Part shown: in pieces, positions 10,201 through 19,040 of the stretch
Layout: the number at the start of each line of letters is the position of its first letter
Numbering within the stretch: the first letter of the stretch is position 1
Origin: Rhabdochlamydiaceae bacterium
GTDB taxonomy: Bacteria; Chlamydiota; Chlamydiia; Chlamydiales; Rhabdochlamydiaceae
Direction of reading: 5' to 3'
NCBI GenBank assembly: GCA_019745395.1
Contig: JAIETG010000006.1
Span: 1-64,000, forward strand
DNA length: 64,000 bases
The notes under the pieces: model-generated
Seen by the model: the letters and a program-made list of their open reading frames with translations, nothing else
Database searches by the model: none
What the model was told of the DNA's origin: nothing
Position numbers and translations under genes: made by a program

Positions 10201-10701
10201 ATCAATACCTCTTCGCAAAAAATCTTTGATATATTCTTGCAATTTTTCTGTTTGTTTACATTTTTCCTCTTCTGAAGAGGAAAGAAGAAATTTCGTTTCA
10301 AAAGCAAATTCTTGTAAGATTTTCAAACAAAATCCATGCAGAGTAAAAACCTGAGCTTCTTCAAAAAAACAAAGAGCCTCTTCTATTCTTTGTTTTGCTT
10401 TTTGTCTTTTTCCCTCTATTTTATAAGGCTCTAGATACACAGGACCTTCCTCTTGTCCTTCAAGAGCCGATCTGATCTTGAGTAAATTTTGATAGATCCG
10501 CAAACGAAGTTCTCGCGTTGCAGCTCTTGTAAAAGTTACGACAAGAATGTGAGATAACAAAAAAGTAGGGTCTTCTACCTCTAAAAGAAGTCTTGGAACA
10601 ATATGTTCTATGGCAAAAGTCTTTCCAGTTCCCGCTGATGCCTCTAAAAAATAGGATCCTAAAACCTGAGTATCGGGATGTAATACATCAAATATAGCCA
10701 T
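7267..10701 (-). CDS. recB: Exodeoxyribonuclease V subunit beta (RecB)
   Basis: RecB is the 3'-5' helicase and nuclease subunit of RecBCD, which processes double-strand ends for RecA. This 1144-aa protein has Walker A ASAGTGKT at residues 21-28. Other UvrD-family motifs are VIIDEFQDTDPSQF (Walker B), VGDPKQSIYAFR, LDTNFRSHP, VMTLHKSKGLEF and LYVALTRGKER. The C-terminus carries the nuclease motif ILDWKTNYLG. It is complete and of normal length. The start has a GGGAG SD that overlaps the recC stop, so the pair is translationally close-coupled. recD is not in this window. The recC-recB adjacency matches chlamydial CT640-CT639. Confidence 0.95.
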   Translation of the reverse strand: MAIFDVLHPDTQVLGSYFLEASAGTGKTFAIEHIVPRLLLEVEDPTFLLSHILVVTFTRAATRELRLRIYQNLLKIRSALEGQEEGPVYLEPYKIEGKRQKAKQRIEEALCFFEEAQVFTLHGFCLKILQEFAFETKFLLSSSEEEKCKQTEKLQEYIKDFLRRGIDLDVICLSQLKRVVQKTGKEIQELCDALVRCLEGGQKIHTYPTARESYLLWNDALKSLPSVSSQDLWHDFSLLSRRSQMEKAQKQALTFFSWVEKKSCSFEEWDFLLGEEEFFLQEIRFSTSSKKQDSLLLPGLLLEIQKIFVPLYEEVTDSSRLLLSLAKAASMHYEKARVDLSHFSPDDLVYELQGSLLKDERFCEKVRSKFRSVIIDEFQDTDPSQFSIFETLFLQKPNQLLALYLVGDPKQSIYAFRRADVYLYLRAASLLGDKSIAYLDTNFRSHPHLVHALNEFFSWNLPSPWMLLPLLKTGLDVRRVQSKPLYPSALDGEIKGRLHFFLIEDEQAAKRKWPREDIEERFLFPFMAQEIISLRKEKKYSLQQMAVLVKDRFQAMRLQQAFETYGIPCQMQKSLDVSTSLAYEVMKDLLLAASRAFDISALKRSLGGALFGYSSDAIEGSLENPLLQKAKEFFLELGSSFRKKGFGVFFQNILFSPSQNPKQTVLEDLLSREDPHLYFDLRQLCQILLENCPEGLYNPQILLDFLEKLRSLPLSSDALKLCSEEEEDKVQVMTLHKSKGLEFSIVFPIGLCSRHGQVEEFIFTKKGDTQEVAAASQDQEAFCLHLEEKDAEKLRQLYVALTRGKERVYVPIVISKEPQEIAQGSGAPLELLLGAIGLEEYSLEKVYANIHQFSLHSITSYLDQLQTRASISYEVVLPSSISAAVMEKPKVSFLSPPPLVPSIASDEFLLSFSSLMEGKKEEGKSQYLEPPLEEDLPLGAETGTVIHAILEHLCKADLHRSSESFFSSVLSFCKGSCLEGKEEKVFACIQEVLKHPMDLGGELVSLEQIPSSDIRVEMEFLYPFQSSFLKGFIDLIFRYQGRYYILDWKTNYLGPTKENYSLNNVEACMNQSGYFLQASIYTTALQKYLALFEKKAFSSLFGGVVYFFLRGTTAYFFDPKSKRSVLESSIEVDGGFLAPNTTKK

Positions 10702-10704
10702 AAT

Positions 10705-13700
10705 TTACTCCCAAGATCCTTGTAAAAGAAGATTAAAAGTTTTATCCCAGTCCTCTTTCCAAAGACCGCATAAAGCATGAGAGTCTAAAGGGATCTCTCT
10801 TTTCTGTAGCCACTCTTCATAAGGATCGTAAAAAGAAGAAAAAGAATTGTGTTTTTTCTGCTGTAGATCTTCTTTTGTTTTAGAAAGAAAATTCCAAGCT
10901 CCTTCTTGCACTACCCAACAAGGTTCTTCCCAACCCTTTTGATATAGCTGTATATACGAATGTAAGTATTTTAAAGGGTCATGCTCTGGGAAAAACAAAG
11001 TCCTTCCAGATTCTAGTAAAAAGCATTTAGGCTCAATTCCTATAAGAGGCGCTATAGCAGAAAGAATTAAAAAAGAAGGATAGAGAGAAAATAAAGATTC
11101 TTTATCTGCGCGCTTGGTCCATATAAGGCCTTTGTTACAAACAAAATCGATTTTCCCGGTTATAAGAAGATCCGGCTCTCCTACTCTTTCTAAACAAAGA
11201 GGAGGTAAGATCACTTTGCCGTCCCTTTTATGAATGCTTTTCGCATCAGAGGAAAGCTCTAAACAAAAAATCTCTTCCGGCAAAATTTCTAGTGACTGAA
11301 GATGCTCATGCCAACGATCTAAATGCTCTTTGAGATCGCAAGTAGCAAGAGCTCCTAAAGGCCCTGATGGAAGATGTCCTTTTGCTTTAGCAAATGAGAT
11401 CGCAGAAAGAATCCCTGTTTGCAAAGCTTCTTTTTTTCTTTGGGCTCTATCAGGAAAAGAAAGAAAAAACTCTTCTTCTTCAGAAAGAACGTAATCAAAG
11501 AAAATCCCCAACCTTTCCTGACAATAAAAACGGATCGGATTTTTAATAAAAGATTCTAACTTCCTAATTTCTATCATCTCCAAGGCGAGTTTTTTAGAGC
11601 TTTTGCAAGTAAAAGGGGCTCGGATTTTTTTATTTTCTTGGTAGTAACTTTGCGCAGATAAAAAAGAAATAGGGGAAAAGCTTTTATAGCCTTCTTTTTG
11701 AAAATATTTCTGATCGAAATTCATAGAAGGATGATGACGAGTTAATACCTGAGATGGCTTTAGAGAGGAGTCTGAAAAAAAGAAATTTTTATCAATATGG
11801 TTCATGAGATCTTGTATGAGCAAGGAAGGGCCTTGCTCTTTTTGATCTTGCTTCGATGTTCTTTGATAGCTACAAATAAGCGCTTTTCTCGCATGCAATA
11901 GCATCTCTAAGAAGAGATAGCGATCCTGCTCTGGCACAGATGGCATTTCTCTGAGTTGTTTGAGATCTTGTAAACAAGAGGGAGGAGGGCTTCTTGGAAA
12001 TGATCCCTCATCACATCCTAAAGCACAAAGGACCTTGGCTGGAAAACTTGCCCCCTCCTGCATAGAAAGAAATTTTACGCTATTGATATGAGAACTATGA
12101 AAAGACTCTTTTTTCTTTCCAAAATGCGCTTCTATCACTCTCTTAAAGCTCGTAAAAGAACAAGGAATGGAAATCTTTTCTCCTACCTCCAACTGAAAAG
12201 ACTCTAGATCTCGAAGCAAAGCTTCTTCTGCTCTACTTTTTTCAAAATAAGAATCAATCCACTTTTGAACACAAAAAACCCACTCAGTTAATGTTTTGAG
12301 CTCTTTTTGATAGACCGGTCTTAAGTCTTCTTTTAAAGAAAATAAAACCTGAATAAACTTTCCTAGCAACTCTGTCTGTGTCCATTCCACCTCTACTAAA
12401 GGCCAAGAAGAAGGAATTTCTTCGGGAGAAAGAGATAACGAATCTAAATCCATGGCAAGGCCTTGAATTAATCGAAAAAGGCCTTCTTCCCAAGTTCCTT
12501 GCTCTGTAACTTCACCTGCAAAAGCTTTTTCAGGCCATACCTGATCCAAGCAAAGCCTTTTATGATCTGGATCCCATCCCCATAAAACCCGAGCTTTTTC
12601 TATCCAATCTTCCCACTCTTTTACTTCAAGAGTCGTCCATCCAAATTTTTTCATCACCGAAGGATAGGAAAAAAATTGCAAAATCTGAGCACGATCAAAA
12701 CGGCTTTCCGCTAAAGAGAAAAAAAACTGCATAGCTTGCGCATTTTCCTCAGCAAGAGATAAAGAAAGCCCATGAATGGAATAAGCTATCGGACAGTTAC
12801 AGGCGCCAAATACCATCTGGATATAGGGGAAATATCCATCAAGATCGCAGCAAAGTACAAGGATATCTTTAGGTTGTAAATCCGGATCTGACACCATGTA
12901 TTCTTGCAACGTTTCTAAAAGGACCTCTACTTCTCGAAGTTTAGACGTAGCAGAAAGACAGAGAATAGAGGTGTCTTGTAAAGAAATTTCCTTTTTCTCC
13001 CCTTCCAGATACAGAAGTTCCGCTTGTAAAAGCGCCAATAAAGAAGAAGATTCCTCTCTAGGATCTTTGTATAATTCTTCTAAATACGATTCCGTATCTC
13101 CTAGTTGCTTTACGAGAGATCTTCCTACTTTTCCCCAATTAGCAAGAAGAGGATGATTTTCTTTTAAAAAAAATGTGATTTGCTCTTGAACTTGGAGCCG
13201 TACTTTTTTTCCTTCCATTTTTTTCTCTAGAAAAATTCGTTCTTTATCACTACAAAAATCCTCCCAAAAAAAAGCGCTCGGAGAAAGAAAATAGATCTGA
13301 GCACCAATAGAGCAAAAGAATTCATAAAAGTGGGAAGGAATATGAGAAAATCCGAATAAATGAACCTGCCCAGAAAAAGTAGATGGTAGTTTTGGCATCT
13401 CTTCAGCAAAAAAACTTGTATAAGCATGTGCTTTTTGCCATAACCACTGTTTCCAGCCTTTTTTCCCTTCCCATTTTTGAAGAGCTTTTCCTTCGAAAGT
13501 TCCATATTCATAAAACAACCGAGAAAGCTGCAGAGAAAGCCAAATATTCTTTGATTCTATCAAAGACTCTGAAGAAGATTTTAAGTAAGTATCAAGCTCT
13601 TCCCATTTCCCTTTTTCCAGTAAAGTAAGTTCCTGCTGCATGGCAAAAGAAAGCGCCAAAGAAGAGAGCATTTTTTCTTTCTGGCAAAAAGATAAAGCCC

Positions 13701-13914
13701 CTTCTATTAGCGTTTGAAAAGTAATCCCTGCACATACGCTCCAACGAGGGTGTGAAGCAAAAAAAGAAGACAAATATAGCTTCAAGCTATGATTGGGAAG
13801 TAAAACAATTCTAGAAGCAAAGGGGTCCGCTCCTTGAGCAAAAAGTCTCTCTCCTAAAGAGTGCGCAAGCTCTTCCAATCGATTACTAAAATGCACTGTA
13901 GGTCGTTTTTCCAT
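10705..13914 (-). CDS. recC: Exodeoxyribonuclease V subunit gamma (RecC)
   Basis: RecC is the Chi-recognition and scaffold subunit of RecBCD. It is an inactivated helicase-like protein, so classical Walker motifs are not expected and none is seen. The 1069-aa product shows the RecC-type N-terminus (RIVLLPNHSLKLYL), a central DILVLCCDLDGYFPYI region and ALGCDEGSFPRSP. A C-terminal nuclease-like fold contains RLGIFFDYVLSEEEEF. The ATG at 13914 with SD AGAGG is preferred to a TTG at 13935. It lies three bases upstream of recB on the same strand, in the conserved chlamydial order. Divergence from model RecC is large, and the assignment rests on position next to recB as well as length and motifs. 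Confidence 0.9.
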   Translation of the reverse strand: MEKRPTVHFSNRLEELAHSLGERLFAQGADPFASRIVLLPNHSLKLYLSSFFASHPRWSVCAGITFQTLIEGALSFCQKEKMLSSLALSFAMQQELTLLEKGKWEELDTYLKSSSESLIESKNIWLSLQLSRLFYEYGTFEGKALQKWEGKKGWKQWLWQKAHAYTSFFAEEMPKLPSTFSGQVHLFGFSHIPSHFYEFFCSIGAQIYFLSPSAFFWEDFCSDKERIFLEKKMEGKKVRLQVQEQITFFLKENHPLLANWGKVGRSLVKQLGDTESYLEELYKDPREESSSLLALLQAELLYLEGEKKEISLQDTSILCLSATSKLREVEVLLETLQEYMVSDPDLQPKDILVLCCDLDGYFPYIQMVFGACNCPIAYSIHGLSLSLAEENAQAMQFFFSLAESRFDRAQILQFFSYPSVMKKFGWTTLEVKEWEDWIEKARVLWGWDPDHKRLCLDQVWPEKAFAGEVTEQGTWEEGLFRLIQGLAMDLDSLSLSPEEIPSSWPLVEVEWTQTELLGKFIQVLFSLKEDLRPVYQKELKTLTEWVFCVQKWIDSYFEKSRAEEALLRDLESFQLEVGEKISIPCSFTSFKRVIEAHFGKKKESFHSSHINSVKFLSMQEGASFPAKVLCALGCDEGSFPRSPPPSCLQDLKQLREMPSVPEQDRYLFLEMLLHARKALICSYQRTSKQDQKEQGPSLLIQDLMNHIDKNFFFSDSSLKPSQVLTRHHPSMNFDQKYFQKEGYKSFSPISFLSAQSYYQENKKIRAPFTCKSSKKLALEMIEIRKLESFIKNPIRFYCQERLGIFFDYVLSEEEEFFLSFPDRAQRKKEALQTGILSAISFAKAKGHLPSGPLGALATCDLKEHLDRWHEHLQSLEILPEEIFCLELSSDAKSIHKRDGKVILPPLCLERVGEPDLLITGKIDFVCNKGLIWTKRADKESLFSLYPSFLILSAIAPLIGIEPKCFLLESGRTLFFPEHDPLKYLHSYIQLYQKGWEEPCWVVQEGAWNFLSKTKEDLQQKKHNSFSSFYDPYEEWLQKREIPLDSHALCGLWKEDWDKTFNLLLQGSWE

Positions 13915-14001
13915 TTTGCCTCTATAGACTCGCAAAAAAGGTACTAGAAGATCTTAGCTTTTTCAATACAATACTGATTTTAGTCTTTGAACGTCCTTTT
14001 G

Positions 14002-14030
14002 TTGACAAGAGAATTTTAAGAAGGTAGTCT
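14002..14030 (+). promoter_or_regulatory. Candidate sigma-66/70 promoter for the LplT-like gene
   Basis: TTGACA (14002-14007) matches the -35 consensus. A 17-base spacer leads to TAGTCT (14025-14030), a weak -10. The gene starts 32 bases further on. Confidence 0.45.
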
Positions 14031-14061
14031 CCTCTATCAACTATTATTACAGGAACCTGCT

Positions 14062-15729
14062 ATGCCTTTTTTTAAAAAAACGCATCCGAAAAATCTCTCA
14101 GCTAAGCCGCTCTCATTTTCATGTCTCAATATAGCTCAATTTCTAGGAGCTCTTAATGATAACATCTATAAACTTCTCACAGTTTTTTTATTAATCTCTA
14201 TTTTAGGATCAGAAAAATCCAATGAAATCCTTTCAGCAGCGGGAGCCGTTTATGTGATCCCTTTTCTTTTGTTTTCTTCTGCATCAGGCATTTTAGCCGA
14301 TCGCTTTAGCAAACAGAGATTGATCATCTCTCTTAAAGCTGTGGAAGTTGTCATCTTGGTATTTGCTCTAGCCGTATTCCATTTAAAAATCGTTTGGGGA
14401 TGCTATGCCCTACTTTTTCTTTTAGCAGCTCATAGCGCTGTTTTTGGACCTTCCAAATACGGTATTATTCCAGAGCTCGTTGACAAGCAAAAGATTGCAA
14501 AGGCCAATAGCCTTATCACTTCTTTCACCTACCTCGCAGTGATCATTGGAACATTTTTGGCTTCGTTCTTAACAGAATTTACAAATCAAAATTATGTACT
14601 TGCGGTTTCAGCCTGCCTCGTATTTGCTATCTGTGGATTTTTTGCTTCTTTAGGAATTAAAAAAACGCCATCTCAAAAATCCACAAAAAAGATCCAGATT
14701 TTCTTTATTCGAGAAATTGTGCAGACAATTCGAGAATGTCGCAAAACTTCTTTGCTAGCGCCAAGTCTTTTTGGAGCTGCTTTTTTTCTTTTTATCGGAG
14801 CCTTTACACAACTGAATATCATCCCTTTCGCTATTCAATCGCTACATCTTTCCGAGTATGCAGGGGGATATTTATTTCTTTTATGTGCTTTAGGGATTGC
14901 TGGAGGATCTCTTTTAGCTGGAAAAATCCTTAAGAGAAAAATTGAACTAGGAATTTCTTGCTGCGCGGGATTTATCATGGCCATTCTTTTTTGTTTACTA
15001 TGGCTCTTTTCCTCCTTTTTAATTCCAACAACCATCTTTCTTACCCTTTTAGGGGTCTCTGGTGGCGTTTTTGTGATCTCATTTGACTCTTTTATACAAA
15101 CAGCTAGCGCATCAGAACAAAGAGGGCAAACAATCGCAGCATCAAACTTCCTAAGTTTTTTTGGAGTCCTAGTCGCTTCTTTTTATTTATACTTTTTTGG
15201 TCATGTGCTCAAATTCTCTGCAGCCTCTAACTTCCTTTGCATGGGAATTCTAACATTTATTTCCTCCTTTATTTTAACAGGAAGACTTTTAGCAACTACC
15301 CTTCCGTTTCTTTCTCGACTCTTTGGAGGACAAAAAACACCTACGGAAAATATAGATAGAGTGCATCTTTTTATAGCAAAAGAACTGAGCTGGAAACTTC
15401 TTTGGAAAGCAGCTTTTCTTTCTTCTTCCTGTCGCATTTTCGTTCAAAAAAGGGAAGATCAGACTGTTCCGCTCATCCTATATATCGCGCCAAACGTTTC
15501 ATTCCTTCCTGAAAACACTTCTTTAGAAGAGGGAATGAAAAAATCGCTACAAATGTTACGAGAAGGAGAAAAAGCATATCTTTTTCACCAAGAAGCTTTT
15601 CTTATTGAAAACCTTCCTATCAAAGCTTCTCCTCTATCTTTCCAAAAAGAGGTTTGTCTACTCTCCTTACACAGAGTAGAGAAAAAATCAGAACTTTTTT
15701 TAAAAAAACACTATTGGAATGGAGCATAG
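14062..15729 (+). CDS. LplT-like MFS transporter with C-terminal extension (CT641 homologue)
   Basis: This 555-aa inner-membrane protein has about twelve hydrophobic segments in residues 15-420. The N-terminal block FLGALNDNIYKLL, the SGILADRFSKQR loop (MFS motif A) and FGPSKYGIIPELV are typical of LplT lysophospholipid importers and of the LplT half of Aas-type fusions. The final ~130 residues are soluble and not obviously an acyltransferase. C. trachomatis CT641 (ygeD) has the same size and sits beside recC, as here. The likely role is import or flipping of lysophospholipid, possibly host-derived; this follows from the family and is unproven here. SD AGGAA precedes the ATG. Confidence 0.8.
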   Translation: MPFFKKTHPKNLSAKPLSFSCLNIAQFLGALNDNIYKLLTVFLLISILGSEKSNEILSAAGAVYVIPFLLFSSASGILADRFSKQRLIISLKAVEVVILVFALAVFHLKIVWGCYALLFLLAAHSAVFGPSKYGIIPELVDKQKIAKANSLITSFTYLAVIIGTFLASFLTEFTNQNYVLAVSACLVFAICGFFASLGIKKTPSQKSTKKIQIFFIREIVQTIRECRKTSLLAPSLFGAAFFLFIGAFTQLNIIPFAIQSLHLSEYAGGYLFLLCALGIAGGSLLAGKILKRKIELGISCCAGFIMAILFCLLWLFSSFLIPTTIFLTLLGVSGGVFVISFDSFIQTASASEQRGQTIAASNFLSFFGVLVASFYLYFFGHVLKFSAASNFLCMGILTFISSFILTGRLLATTLPFLSRLFGGQKTPTENIDRVHLFIAKELSWKLLWKAAFLSSSCRIFVQKREDQTVPLILYIAPNVSFLPENTSLEEGMKKSLQMLREGEKAYLFHQEAFLIENLPIKASPLSFQKEVCLLSLHRVEKKSELFLKKHYWNGA

Positions 15730-15756
15730 TTAGAACTTAAAATACAAAAAGATCCG

Positions 15757-16140
15757 TTATTTTTCATGCTTAATTCCCAGAGCAGTCTTGAGACCTAAAA
15801 CCTCAGAAACCCCAATTTTATTGCGACTGAATACAAGATAGGCAGGTTCACTTTTCGGATCGAACTTTCCCCAAAAAGCATTTAAACGTTCTAAATTTAA
15901 AAATTTCCCCAGTACTTTAAATGCTCTACGAGCCGCCCAACAGGAAAAAGAATCAAGCCCATCAATCTCACCCAACTCTTTACTAGCGATCTTACCCACT
16001 GATGCATAAGAGAATCCCTCTTTTTGCAATTGCTCTAAAACAGTTGTAAATAAAAGTTCAGAGGTGCCATTGGGAGCTTCTGGAAGTAGCATGAGATGAT
16101 TGATCAACCAACCATTCTTCTTTTGCAATTGAATACGCAA
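15757..16140 (-). pseudogene. C-terminal fragment of a DUF2156 / LPG_synthase_C (MprF C-terminal-like) protein
   Basis: The 127-aa frame carries NGWLINHLMLLPEAPNGTSEL, then VGKIASKEL, and later AFWGKFDPKSEPAYLVF. These match in order the C-terminal half of the GNAT-fold LPG_synthase_C/DUF2156 domain that transfers aminoacyl groups to lipids. The family domain is about 300 aa and the N-terminal half is missing. The frame has only a TTG at its head and no SD. It is in the same frame as the upstream 466-aa gene, separated by one TAA (16183-16185) and 14 further sense codons. Decay by deletion is the simplest reading. A readthrough product with the upstream gene cannot be excluded from sequence. 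Confidence 0.55.
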
Positions 16141-16182
16141 GAATTTGACAGTATGATGAAAAAAATTAGAAAGAGATCTTCC

Positions 16183-17583
16183 TTAGCGAACAGGCCGCGA
16201 CTTTGCAAAGGGCAGTTCCGCTTCTAAAAATCCAGGTTCGATACAAGCTTTAAGCAAGGGGTCCTCTACTGGCTCAATCACGCCTTGTTGGTACAGTCGA
16301 CCGATAAGATGAGGAACCATCATTCTTCCTATGTGCTCATGAGGAAGGAAAGGTAATCTGAGATCTTGAGGAGTATAGCCTAACTCTTGAAGCTTTTGCT
16401 GAGTTTGCAAAAATACCTGGGTTAAGCTCTTTGCTTGCATTGCAGTGCAAAATTCTCGCTTCTGGAATCCAATCCCTGTCTTGGGATCCCAAAAAGGCGT
16501 TTTAGAGCCTAAAAAGGCCGTTTGAAGAGCTTCTACGATGCCTCCTAATCGAGTATCTTGCTCTACAGCTACTTTTTTTGTCAGTTCAGCTAAGAAAAAC
16601 TTCTGCAAAAAAGATGCGTGTTCAGAAGAAACCTGAGAGGATAAAAGAGGCTTAATCTTAAAACGGTAGAGATAATGAGTAGGATGTAAAATGTCGACAG
16701 AAGAGGGCCTTACTAGATGTTTATGATATCCTGTAACATCAGAGATGTATATGCGACCATCTTTTACAAAAGAAAAGCCTATATGAGAAAAATTGCTAAC
16801 GAGAAGGTAATACCAAATGGTCATAAAATTCATCGAACGCATTGCGTCTTTTCGAAGATTAGATTTTATGCGTTTTTCATCTTCATAACTAGTAATAAAA
16901 CCCAAACAACCTTCGGAAAAAAGAGCAAGAGTCCTTTGTCGAAACGTCTCTATTACAGGATGCTGCCGAATTTCTTCCATCTTCTCCCAAAAAACTAAAG
17001 GAGAATCTACTCCTTCAATTTTTTGTTCTTGTAGTTCCCTTAAGAATCCTGCTCTCATAGGACTAAACTGGATAAGCCCAAGCTCTTCTACCGTCAAAGG
17101 GGAAATTTTACCGAGTAAAATATTATCGAGCTTTTCTTTTAATGCAGCAGCATCTCCCCTTAGGAAAATGCCTTGTAAGAATACGAGCATTCGATATTGT
17201 TCAGAATTAGCAAAAGCTCGCAAAACAAAGAGCTGCTCAGGGTTTTTATTCAAAGCAATAAAAAACTGCGACAGCAGCTTTTTTTCATCCTCTGTGAAAG
17301 GACTACGTTTGATCAAAAGATCCAAAGCCAGGAAATACCCTTTCCAATAATAAGACACAAAAGGGAAGACACAAGCTACCGCTTTATAAATCATAGTAGA
17401 AATATAGGGTAAAACCTTCCAGATTCTTTGTAAAAGACCGTCGGCGGGTTTTGAAAGGCAATAGGAGCGTAAAGTGGAAAGGGCCTTTCGCTGTAATAGC
17501 CGGCCCTTTGCGCAAAGAGGATCTTTAGAAGAAATAAACAAACTTGGGATCGGATTAGAATCCGTAGATAAATTCAATTTCAT
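16183..17583 (-). CDS. Unknown 466-aa protein
   Basis: I do not recognise the family. A hydrophobic stretch around residues 55-85 (YISTMIYKAVACVFPFVSYY) may be a membrane anchor. The rest is mixed alpha-helical and soluble, with notable patches GFSFVKDGRIYISDVTGYHKH and RLPFLPHEHIGRMMVPH. There is no signal peptide. The ATG at 17583 lies inside the last 29 bases of the upstream porin-like gene in another frame. A TTG at 17610 would lengthen the overlap, and no strong SD supports either. The overlap suggests co-transcription with the barrel gene. Downstream, the same frame continues after the stop into the DUF2156 fragment. Confidence 0.6.
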   Translation of the reverse strand: MKLNLSTDSNPIPSLFISSKDPLCAKGRLLQRKALSTLRSYCLSKPADGLLQRIWKVLPYISTMIYKAVACVFPFVSYYWKGYFLALDLLIKRSPFTEDEKKLLSQFFIALNKNPEQLFVLRAFANSEQYRMLVFLQGIFLRGDAAALKEKLDNILLGKISPLTVEELGLIQFSPMRAGFLRELQEQKIEGVDSPLVFWEKMEEIRQHPVIETFRQRTLALFSEGCLGFITSYEDEKRIKSNLRKDAMRSMNFMTIWYYLLVSNFSHIGFSFVKDGRIYISDVTGYHKHLVRPSSVDILHPTHYLYRFKIKPLLSSQVSSEHASFLQKFFLAELTKKVAVEQDTRLGGIVEALQTAFLGSKTPFWDPKTGIGFQKREFCTAMQAKSLTQVFLQTQQKLQELGYTPQDLRLPFLPHEHIGRMMVPHLIGRLYQQGVIEPVEDPLLKACIEPGFLEAELPFAKSRPVR

Positions 17584-18829
17584 ATTGCTTGAACTTTCTA
17601 TAAGGACCAATATCGCGATCTAACGTTACAGACTGCATCCATTGCTGTTGTAAAGTAAGGTTATTCGACAATAAATAATCTAGGGTAATACTCACACCAC
17701 GAAAATTGACATTTCCTCCTGCATTGGTAACAGTTGTCAATGTGGTGTTATTGATATTTGTTGTATAAAAGCCTGAGTCGGAAACGTTTCCAAGTCCCAC
17801 TCCTGAAGCATCGAAGTCAGGAACGCACTGAGCTGCTAAAAACTGATAGTTCGCATCCAAAGCCCAATCACCTTTACGCTTAAGCTCACCCATAGAAAAG
17901 CCTATATAGCTTCCCCAATTTGCTTTTTTGTTATCTGATACTGGCAAACGGCGTGCCATGTAGTTATATAATCCGGCTACATAGAACGTAACTTGTTTTT
18001 GCAATTTTGCAGGGTAGAATCTGTAGCCAAGAAGGAGTTGAGAGACAATAAAGCTAAAACGTCTCTGATTAGCAATAACATCTTGTCTAGTTTTATTATA
18101 ACTATTGCTGCCTTCTTGTTTTGTATCCCAGTCAATAGTGGAAAATTTCGTATAGAATCCAGTTCCACCGATATTCATGAGACCGGTTTCTCCTATATAC
18201 CCATACTGATTGGTTCTTTCATTGATGATAAAAGCCCCTCCGTGAAGATAAAAGTCACCGACTCGTTCAAAAGATTGATCGTACTTAGCTAAGACTCCAT
18301 CGAAAAAAGAGCTAAATTGCAATTTAGAATCAAAAGATGTATTGAGCTTCTTTCTTCCAAGCTCAAAATCTACATAGTAACTATCTCCATCTAAAGCACG
18401 GGCTCCAAAATATCCCTTAGACAATTTGATTTTATTCGTAGTTCCGCTAAAAATACCCGCATCATTATCGAATTCAAGCTTGATAGCAGACCAAGTGCGG
18501 TCGTTACGGTAGTCCAGCATGAGGTTGACTGCAATATCATAAACAGAAGAAGGAAATCTTGTGCCGGACCCTCTTTGTTTAATTCCGTTACTAGACTCTC
18601 CGATCTTTTGAAATTCTGTTCGAACTTCACCGCTAAGAGAAAGATTGCCGCCAATTTCTTTGATAGATACTTGTCTTTTCGTATTCATCCATTCGCGCAA
18701 AGCTCCAACGTCCAGATCATTTGCATCATTATCACGATCAATTGTATCTGCTAAAGCAAGAGGGCTGAACGCTACCCAAGAGAGAAATGCTAAAGTTCGG
18801 ATCTGAGGAAATCGACGTAAACTCTTCAT
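17555..18829 (-). CDS. Outer-membrane beta-barrel, putative porin
   Basis: The 424-aa product has a signal peptide (basic start, hydrophobic core, cleavage near PLALA-D at about residue 27). It then shows alternating aromatic/hydrophobic strands typical of a 16-18-strand barrel, ending in ...EFIYGF with the C-terminal Phe recognised by BamA. After the signal an acidic stretch (DTIDRDNDANDLD) precedes a region containing KRQVSIKEIGGNL. This composition is like the 'putative porin' (Porin_5-type) proteins of environmental chlamydiae and other Gram-negatives. It differs from MOMP in having few cysteines. Nutrient diffusion is the likely role. The gene has its own spacing upstream and overlaps the next minus-strand gene by 29 bases. 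Confidence 0.75.
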   Translation of the reverse strand: MKSLRRFPQIRTLAFLSWVAFSPLALADTIDRDNDANDLDVGALREWMNTKRQVSIKEIGGNLSLSGEVRTEFQKIGESSNGIKQRGSGTRFPSSVYDIAVNLMLDYRNDRTWSAIKLEFDNDAGIFSGTTNKIKLSKGYFGARALDGDSYYVDFELGRKKLNTSFDSKLQFSSFFDGVLAKYDQSFERVGDFYLHGGAFIINERTNQYGYIGETGLMNIGGTGFYTKFSTIDWDTKQEGSNSYNKTRQDVIANQRRFSFIVSQLLLGYRFYPAKLQKQVTFYVAGLYNYMARRLPVSDNKKANWGSYIGFSMGELKRKGDWALDANYQFLAAQCVPDFDASGVGLGNVSDSGFYTTNINNTTLTTVTNAGGNVNFRGVSITLDYLLSNNLTLQQQWMQSVTLDRDIGPYRKFKQYEIEFIYGF

Positions 18830-19040
18830 AAAAATGCCTTTTTTTTACGGGGAAAAGCAAAATACCGAGATAGGTTATATAGCGATTCCCAATAAAACTC
18901 AAAGAAAGAGTTTTTTTTGATTAACTGAAAAGCCTTCTCAGATTTTTCAAACATAAATCCAGAAAAACAAAGAACGAATATCGTTATTGAAAATTATCCA
19001 AAACTTATATATATTACTCAGAAAAATCCTTAAAATTAAA

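Noticed and set aside
16141-16185. Programmed stop readthrough joining the 466-aa gene and the DUF2156 fragment
   Set aside because: The stop is TAA with no readthrough context or structure evident, and the two parts are not known to be fused. Decay is simpler.
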